Source: Saussurea involucrata (taxonomy: Eukaryota > Streptophyta > Magnoliopsida > Asterales > Asteraceae). Taken from it: DNA of 64,000 nucleotides. The position numbers were made by a program, and so were the translations under genes. Of this stretch, positions 58,962 through 64,000 are shown piece after piece (positions within the stretch are counted from its first letter, which is position 1; each line of letters opens with the position of its first letter). A model generated the notes under the pieces. That model was not told the DNA's origin. It saw nothing but the letters and a program-made list of their open reading frames with translations, and ran no database searches. The DNA lies in NCBI GenBank assembly GCA_033807775.1, contig CM066325.1, positions 16,053,301 to 16,117,300 of the forward strand, in the 5' to 3' direction.

Positions 58962-60400
58962 ACCTTTTCATTAACTAAAAATAATAATTAACGGCCACTA
59001 CACGTGCAATTACGTACATTCCTAATTATACCATTGCCTCATCTAGTACAACATACGATTGAAACATGTCATACAGCTTTCTTATTTTGAAAAAAATAGA
59101 GAATATAAAGATTTTAGATTTTTTTTGTTCCAACACTTCTTCAAACTATCTCCAAAATAGAGAAAGTAATTTTTTTTGGAGATTTTGGTTTTTGATTCTC
59201 TATTTTGGAGAAGCTGTTGGAGATGCTTTTAGGTTTCAGTATTTTTTGATTTTGAATTATTAAGAATTTAAATCTTTTAAAAGTGATAAAATGTTAATTT
59301 TTTTATTTTTAATGATCAAGTTTGTAAATATTTTTTTTAATAAATAAGAAATCGGTTTTTTAAAAATAAGTTATCTATATCACCCTTACTCAAAATAAGC
59401 TACATGTAAGACATTGATTGGCAATAATAAATTTACTTACTTCTTAAGTAATTGGTTGGACGCACATAATTATAATATTCATTAATATTAATTATATATA
59501 AATATTAACCAGTAATAATAAATAAATATTAAGTATTAATTAGAAATAAATATTAATCGTTCATAAATATCAATTTATAAAATTTTAAATTAATTAAAAA
59601 ATATTAATTAGTTTTAATTATATATACATTATTAGTTATTTTCATTACACAATAGATATTAACAATAATTATTACTTATTAATAAATGTTATTAACTCTA
59701 TCAATTATAATTTTTAACTTTTATTCAGTATATTTAGATATCAAAAACAAATATAACAATTCTAAAATTGTTATATAAGTTACATGAAAATTGAAGTTAT
59801 ACCTATTTTATTTCACAGGTAATTAAAATATGCTAAATAATTTTAATAAATTATTTAATTATTAATTATTAATTATATTTTGATAAAGTATTAATTAACT
59901 CGAATATCTAAGGCTGACCAATTTTATTATTGTTCATATTATATGCTATTTAAAATCATAGATTAATGTAGATTCTTTTTGTAATTTTTTAAACAAATTG
60001 AAAATTTAAAGTATATATATACCATCAATGTTAAGTTCTTTCAATTAACATATTATATTGTTTAATTTTTCTTTACCCTCTTGATTGTAGTAATTAACAA
60101 TGTATATATTTAGAAATTTATTTGAAGTATATTATGAAATATTGTAATTGATTTTCTTCAATATTTCTTTTTTGTCCATTTTACATGCTTATAAGGTGTT
60201 TTTTGTCAAACATGATTTGTTCATCATCTACCAGCTAGGTTATCAATCATCAATTAACTTATCAATTAGTTTGTCAAACATAGCAAAGTCAAGTATGAAG
60301 TTTTGGACAATCTTAACTATCTGATCAAGAAGATAAAATCAATTACAACCACCTATAATCTGAAGCACTCCCCTGCCAAATAAGAGTTTATTCGAAAGCT
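58962..60400. other. AT-rich flank with MITE fragments
   Basis: 59070-59231 resembles the MITE at 28534-28916 and ends GCTGTTGGAGATGC. 59400-60290 is AT-rich and ends TAGTTTGTCAAACATAG. It shares GCTTATAAGG and CATTTTACATG blocks, in reverse orientation, with 12103-12734 and its left end 8483. No gene is seen. Confidence 0.5.
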
Positions 60401-60420
60401 TCAGATTTTTCGCGCACTCT

Positions 60421-60711
60421 TTGAAGCCAAAGACCAAATCGGTGAAGCGGGAATCGGTCTTTCAAGAGATGGACAAGGAAGGTAAGTTTCCCAAAACTTC
60501 CAACCTTGACTTATCTGTACCGACCCTTGCAACATATCCTTCTTGTACTATGATTCGTGAGCCTATCTATGAGATGTTCTTCAATGATGCTCTTGATCAT
60601 ATCAGATTCTTCAGAGCATTCCAGATGCAGACCGCCGACAGTCTCTTCCTCTCAGGTATTCTCAGGATATCCAATTTGGTCCCGATGGAGAAGCCTCCTT
60701 CAATTCGGTGA
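60421..60711 (+). CDS. Unrecognised 96-codon ORF, probable retroelement remnant
   Basis: Nominal start at 60421 is TTG; the first ATG is at 60469 (MDKEGKFPKTSN). It contains LATYPSCTMIREPIYEMFFN and ALDHIRFFRAFQMQ. I do not recognise the family. The composition looks like real coding sequence and differs from the AT-rich surroundings. The frame ends TCGGTGA, followed by an AT-rich tail. A likely polypurine tract and LTR-like start lie 300 bp downstream, so it may be the last ORF of a decayed Copia element. Confidence 0.4.
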   Translation: MKPKTKSVKRESVFQEMDKEGKFPKTSNLDLSVPTLATYPSCTMIREPIYEMFFNDALDHIRFFRAFQMQTADSLFLSGILRISNLVPMEKPPSIR

Positions 60712-61027
60712 AGGACGTGCTTAAAAGAAGAAATTACATACCGAAGGACCCTTTTAAAGATGTCTGAAGATCGTTCTCCATGTACTTTTTAAAATTTTAT
60801 TGTACTTGTAATTTCCCTTTGATATTAGATTAATACAAGTAAACTTCCTTTTCATTCTTGTTATTATATTTCATTCTTTTATTCTTTTGTAAATGTCGGA
60901 TAACTTAACAAATCCAAAAAGCGAAAAAATGGTCAATGTGAAAGAACCCAAAAAGAGTAAAAGAGGGTTAAAATGTTATACATGTTTCATTTACTTAGTT
61001 ATATCTAAGTAGATGTCATCATCAAAT

Positions 61028-61345
61028 ATGGGAGGATTGTTGGGCACCGATACTTTAAAGATGACATCCTGATCTTCTCTTAGCCATTAAAAACACATCT
61101 TCTCTTTAAACGATAAAATAGTTCTTTGTAATAGCTTAGTCATACTAAAACTGTTTGACAAAATCGAAGACCATCCGCTCTCAACAAGAAGTGAATCTAC
61201 CGACGCGGATCATAGATGAACATTCTGATATACAACTAAGTTATACTCTGCTGATTTTTGACAAATCGGACATTTCCCCAACTCATCGGGAAGTTGTTCC
61301 TTGTCTTTTGCTAAGAAAGTATTCGAAAAAATACTCTTTATTTTG
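61028..61345 (+). repeat. Possible PPT and start of a decayed 3' LTR
   Basis: GGGAGGATTGTTGGGCACCG at 61030-61049 resembles a Copia PPT followed by TGTTGGGC. No matching LTR end or second LTR is in the window; the sequence is cut at 61346 by another LTR element. Confidence 0.35.
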
Positions 61346-61398
61346 TGTAACAACCCATACAAAAGATAAACCAAACATAACAAATACGCATGCATAAC

Positions 61399-62520
61399 TA
61401 GGGGTGTACGCGGGTTGGGTTGGGCGGTTTTTGACATTTTTACAACCCAACCCAATTATGGCGGTTTGGAAAATCTCAACCCAACCCAACCCAACCCAAC
61501 CCTTGCGGGTTGTGGCGGGTTGGGCGGGTTGAGCGGTTTGGTAGTATACATAAAGTTCACGATTGAAATACGACAAATTAAACTAAAAATATACCCAACA
61601 AAGTTATTAGTCATTATAATCATTCAAATAGATATTAAAATCCTTAAGTCTTAAACTTCAAAAGCGTAAGTTGTTCGTCCGTAACCACAAACCTAGCCAC
61701 GACTTTTCGATATCTCTCTTTATTAAACGACACCAAAAGCTAAGCAATTTTTGTTTCTTATCACATACACTATCTGAATATTTCTTACATTGGTTTCTTA
61801 AGTGATTCCACAAGAATTTGTACCAACTCTTTTACTATGATAAGCATTGTCTTTTCCACAATAGTTACAAACACACCTAGAGTCTTTTTACAAAAAGTGA
61901 TCCCAAATGTTTGAAGTTCTACCACCCCTTTTCTTACACGTATTTTGTTCATCATTATCTTCATTTTTTGCATATTTAGGAGTATTTCCATTGCTCCTAT
62001 GCATAGAGTTTACTATCTAACTTATGATGCTAAGATGTACAAAATACAAAGTTACAAAAAATCAAAAAGCAAACAGTTTACTATCTAACTTATGATGCTA
62101 AGATGTAAAAAATACAAAGTTACAACATATAAAAAAAATATTGAGTAACTTATGATGCTTGATGCAAATTGCAAAGAGTTTACTATCTAACAACTATGAT
62201 CCTAAGATATAACCCAATGGTAAGTATTTTGGGCCTCATGATTTATACTAGTTAACAGTTATTAATTTTTTTTAAATTTGGGCTGCACCTACAAGTATCG
62301 TGTGTGTGTATATATATAATATTTTTTTATTAAAATAAAAAATATTAGCGGCGGGTTGGCGGTTTGGGTTGAGTTGAGTTTTCCTAACCCAATTTCAACC
62401 CTTATAATTAGCGGTTTGGCGGCTTGGCGGTTCGGCGGTTCGGCGGGTTGGGTTTAATTGGGTTGTTAGCGGGTTGGGTTGGTCGGGTTTCGCGGGTTGA
62501 CGGTTTTTTGTACACCCCTA
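61399..62520. mobile_element. hAT element, 1.1 kb
   Basis: Perfect 11-bp ends TAGGGGTGTAC / GTACACCCCTA with the perfect 8-bp duplication TGCATAAC (61391-61398, 62521-62528). Both ends carry many GGGTTGGGCGG / AACCCAACCC subterminal repeats. The core retains a transposase relic on the minus strand. Confidence 0.95.
61802..61940 (-). pseudogene. Relic BED-type zinc finger of a hAT transposase
   Basis: The minus strand reads KKRGGRTSNIWDHF, stop, then KDSRCVCNYCGKDNAYHSKR and GTNSCGIT. This follows the BED pattern of an aromatic W-x-H-F block, C-x-x-C, then a G-T-S/N-x-L/C motif. One in-frame stop separates the halves and the final His is lost. It is the N-terminal DNA-binding part; no catalytic core or dimerisation domain remains. 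Known role of the family: binding subterminal repeats such as those flanking this core. Confidence 0.7.
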
Positions 62521-63344
62521 TGCATAACCATCCCAAAGACAAACGGGTCTCAAAACGTCTTACAAAATTTCTAAGTCAATGGTTGACATAACAACCGGCT
62601 TACAGATGAGAACAAATGTAAACAAAAGAACTATTTGGACAATCTAGCAAAATCTTCCCATCCGGGCTTCTTCAAGCCAACCCGGATCTCACTGCTTACT
62701 CTTACCTTTATCTACCTGCTCACCTGAAAGGTTTTAGTTTTGAAAGCGAGGATTAAACCATAAGGTCTAGTGAGTTCCCTCAAAACAAGGCCACACCATA
62801 AATAACAAGATTTATATAAAAAAATAGCAGTAAGGGATTTTATACGAATTCATAACGAAGCACACTTACATAATAAGAACACCATGACACATGCTAATGG
62901 CACACACTATAGTCACACACACCGTGACAACGTAATAGGGCACACACCGCCCATATATGAAACGAATTCATATATAAATATTATGGGACACACCCCCATT
63001 TCACACCATAGCCATAGCATGTCTATCCACATTTAAATCGTTCATTTAGCTACACACACTCTTCACTTTGTAATTAAAATAGTTGATATGCATGAATTGA
63101 ATACATGTATAAATCATCACACTTGTACAAGATTTGGGTTTAGAAAGACTCACCCGACGCCCTGATAGAATCCTCTCACTGGCTTGATTCTCCCTTTAAC
63201 TGCACCTATAAGGATGCACACACTACAGTGATAAGTCACTTGACCAAAACCGATTCCCACCTAGCTAACCCCTCGGACCAACAGACAGTTCCCACAATCA
63301 GAACTCACTAAACGGATACACTAAGGGTTACACTGCACCACTAC

Positions 63345-63575
63345 CCGGTAAGGTTTACCCGGGTAGTTAAGATATCCGGAAGATTCTACCTGGACAACTA
63401 AAACTATCCGGATAAGTACTATCCGAATAAGTACTTTCCGGGTGGAACATCCCGGACACCAGATTTCCCGTACACTCCACACTATCCGGACACTACACGC
63501 TATCCGGACACTACACGCTATCCGGGCACTACACACACTATCCGAACACTACCTGATCGGATAGACTTCCCGGAT
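63345..63575. repeat. CCGG-motif cluster in third solo LTR
   Basis: At least ten TATCCGGA / TCCGGATAA / CCCGGAT motifs, including three consecutive CTATCCGGACACTACACG-type units at about 63480-63530. Confidence 0.8.
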
Positions 63576-64000
63576 ACGACGAATCTGATATGAACGACAG
63601 AAGGTTTAGCATAACTCACCCAAAATCCCGTAATAACCTCTTAGGGATTGAGTACAGATCTATAAAATACAACATTGACCCACTCTTAATCATCCCTTAT
63701 ACAAATAATCGAAGAACACAAAGAAAACCCAAAATTCCAACACTGAGTTATCAATACATTCAAGTTTCCTTTCCAAAGTGAATCCCAACCTCCACAAGAC
63801 TTAAAGAGTGAGGAGAATAGTAATTACCTTGATGTATTCGATGATTTTCCCAAAGCTCAGCTCCCGAATCCGAGTTCTTCCTCCTCAATTGCAGAATTTC
63901 TTCTTTACACACACACACACTTGGCCGCACACACTCTAATGAAGGGAAAATGAGGGAAATTAGGATTTCTATGCCCTTTTATACCTTTTTCACAAAACCA

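Larger units (their letters stand above)
61346..64000 (-). mobile_element. Third solo-LTR family member, split by a hAT element; runs off window
   Basis: Begins TGTAACAACCC. After the hAT insertion it shares with 9792-11677 the ACCTGAAAGGTTTTAGTTTT and GGTCTAGTGAGTTCCCTC blocks, the CACACACTATAGTCACACAC / GGGACACACCCCC segment (62900-63000) and a CCGG-motif cluster (63345-63575). At the window end the minus strand shows GGTATAAAAGGGC, a TATA-like box placed as in the relatives. The right end is outside the window. Confidence 0.7.

Noticed and set aside
61785..61991. 68-codon minus-strand ORF as a gene
   Set aside because: It is an out-of-frame reading of the relic hAT BED finger; the meaningful frame is a different one with a stop.
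1..64000. Host protein-coding genes
   Set aside because: All convincing coding similarity is to TE proteins. The only unassigned candidates are the 60-codon ORF (17217, 47271) and the 96-codon ORF (60421), neither recognisable.

Overview
This is nuclear DNA of a flowering plant. It is AT-rich, has no rRNA, tRNA or recognisable single-copy host gene, and is almost entirely transposable elements (TEs): Copia and solo-LTR retroelements with tRNA-iMet primer sites, a plant-type LINE RNase H remnant, PIF/Harbinger elements with TAA/TTA target duplications, hAT elements with 8-bp duplications and Mutator-like elements with 9-bp duplications. The retroelement tail ORFs resemble types I associate with Asteraceae, but that taxon call is inference.

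The dominant structure is a direct tandem duplication of about 30 kb. Copy A fills 1 to 26934; its left edge lies outside the window. Copy B runs from 29521 or earlier, probably 27216, to 58952. Both copies hold the same nested TEs in the same order: (1) an 8.9-kb Sirevirus-like Copia element with a long gag ORF, a protease stub, no polymerase, an array of polypurine-tract-like motifs, an env-position ORF and a doubled 3' LTR; (2) a 1.9-kb solo LTR nested in a relative; (3) a Harbinger derivative with a gutted transposase; (4) AT-rich 303-bp repeats; (5) a 3.4-kb Mutator-like element holding a 60-codon ORF and a hAT MITE; (6) a MITE interrupted by a LINE tail; (7) a Harbinger element carrying only a Myb/SANT-like pseudogene; (8) nested Harbinger MITEs; (9) another solo LTR; (10) a 360-bp foldback MITE.

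The copies differ informatively. Copy B gained a 1.9-kb Harbinger element (54089-55982) with a full-length 428-codon transposase ORF, inserted after the duplication. Copy A carries a 281-bp inverted duplication of the sequence left of the foldback MITE, placed on its right (26935-27215). This is followed abruptly by a truncated minus-strand Copia element (27216-28455). Copy B keeps the ordinary MITE insertion with an intact 9-bp duplication. I read 26935-27216 as the junction of the tandem duplication, made by template switching at the foldback.

The right end (58953-64000) is outside the duplication. It holds AT-rich DNA, a 96-codon ORF of unknown nature, a probable decayed LTR start, and a third member of the solo-LTR family (61346 to the window end) split by a 1.1-kb hAT element with a relic BED zinc finger.

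The most interesting points are the foldback-centred junction, the pol-less Sirevirus-like element with its internal PPT array, recurring CCGG-motif arrays in otherwise different retroelements, and a Harbinger family whose transposase and Myb-like partner sit on separate elements.
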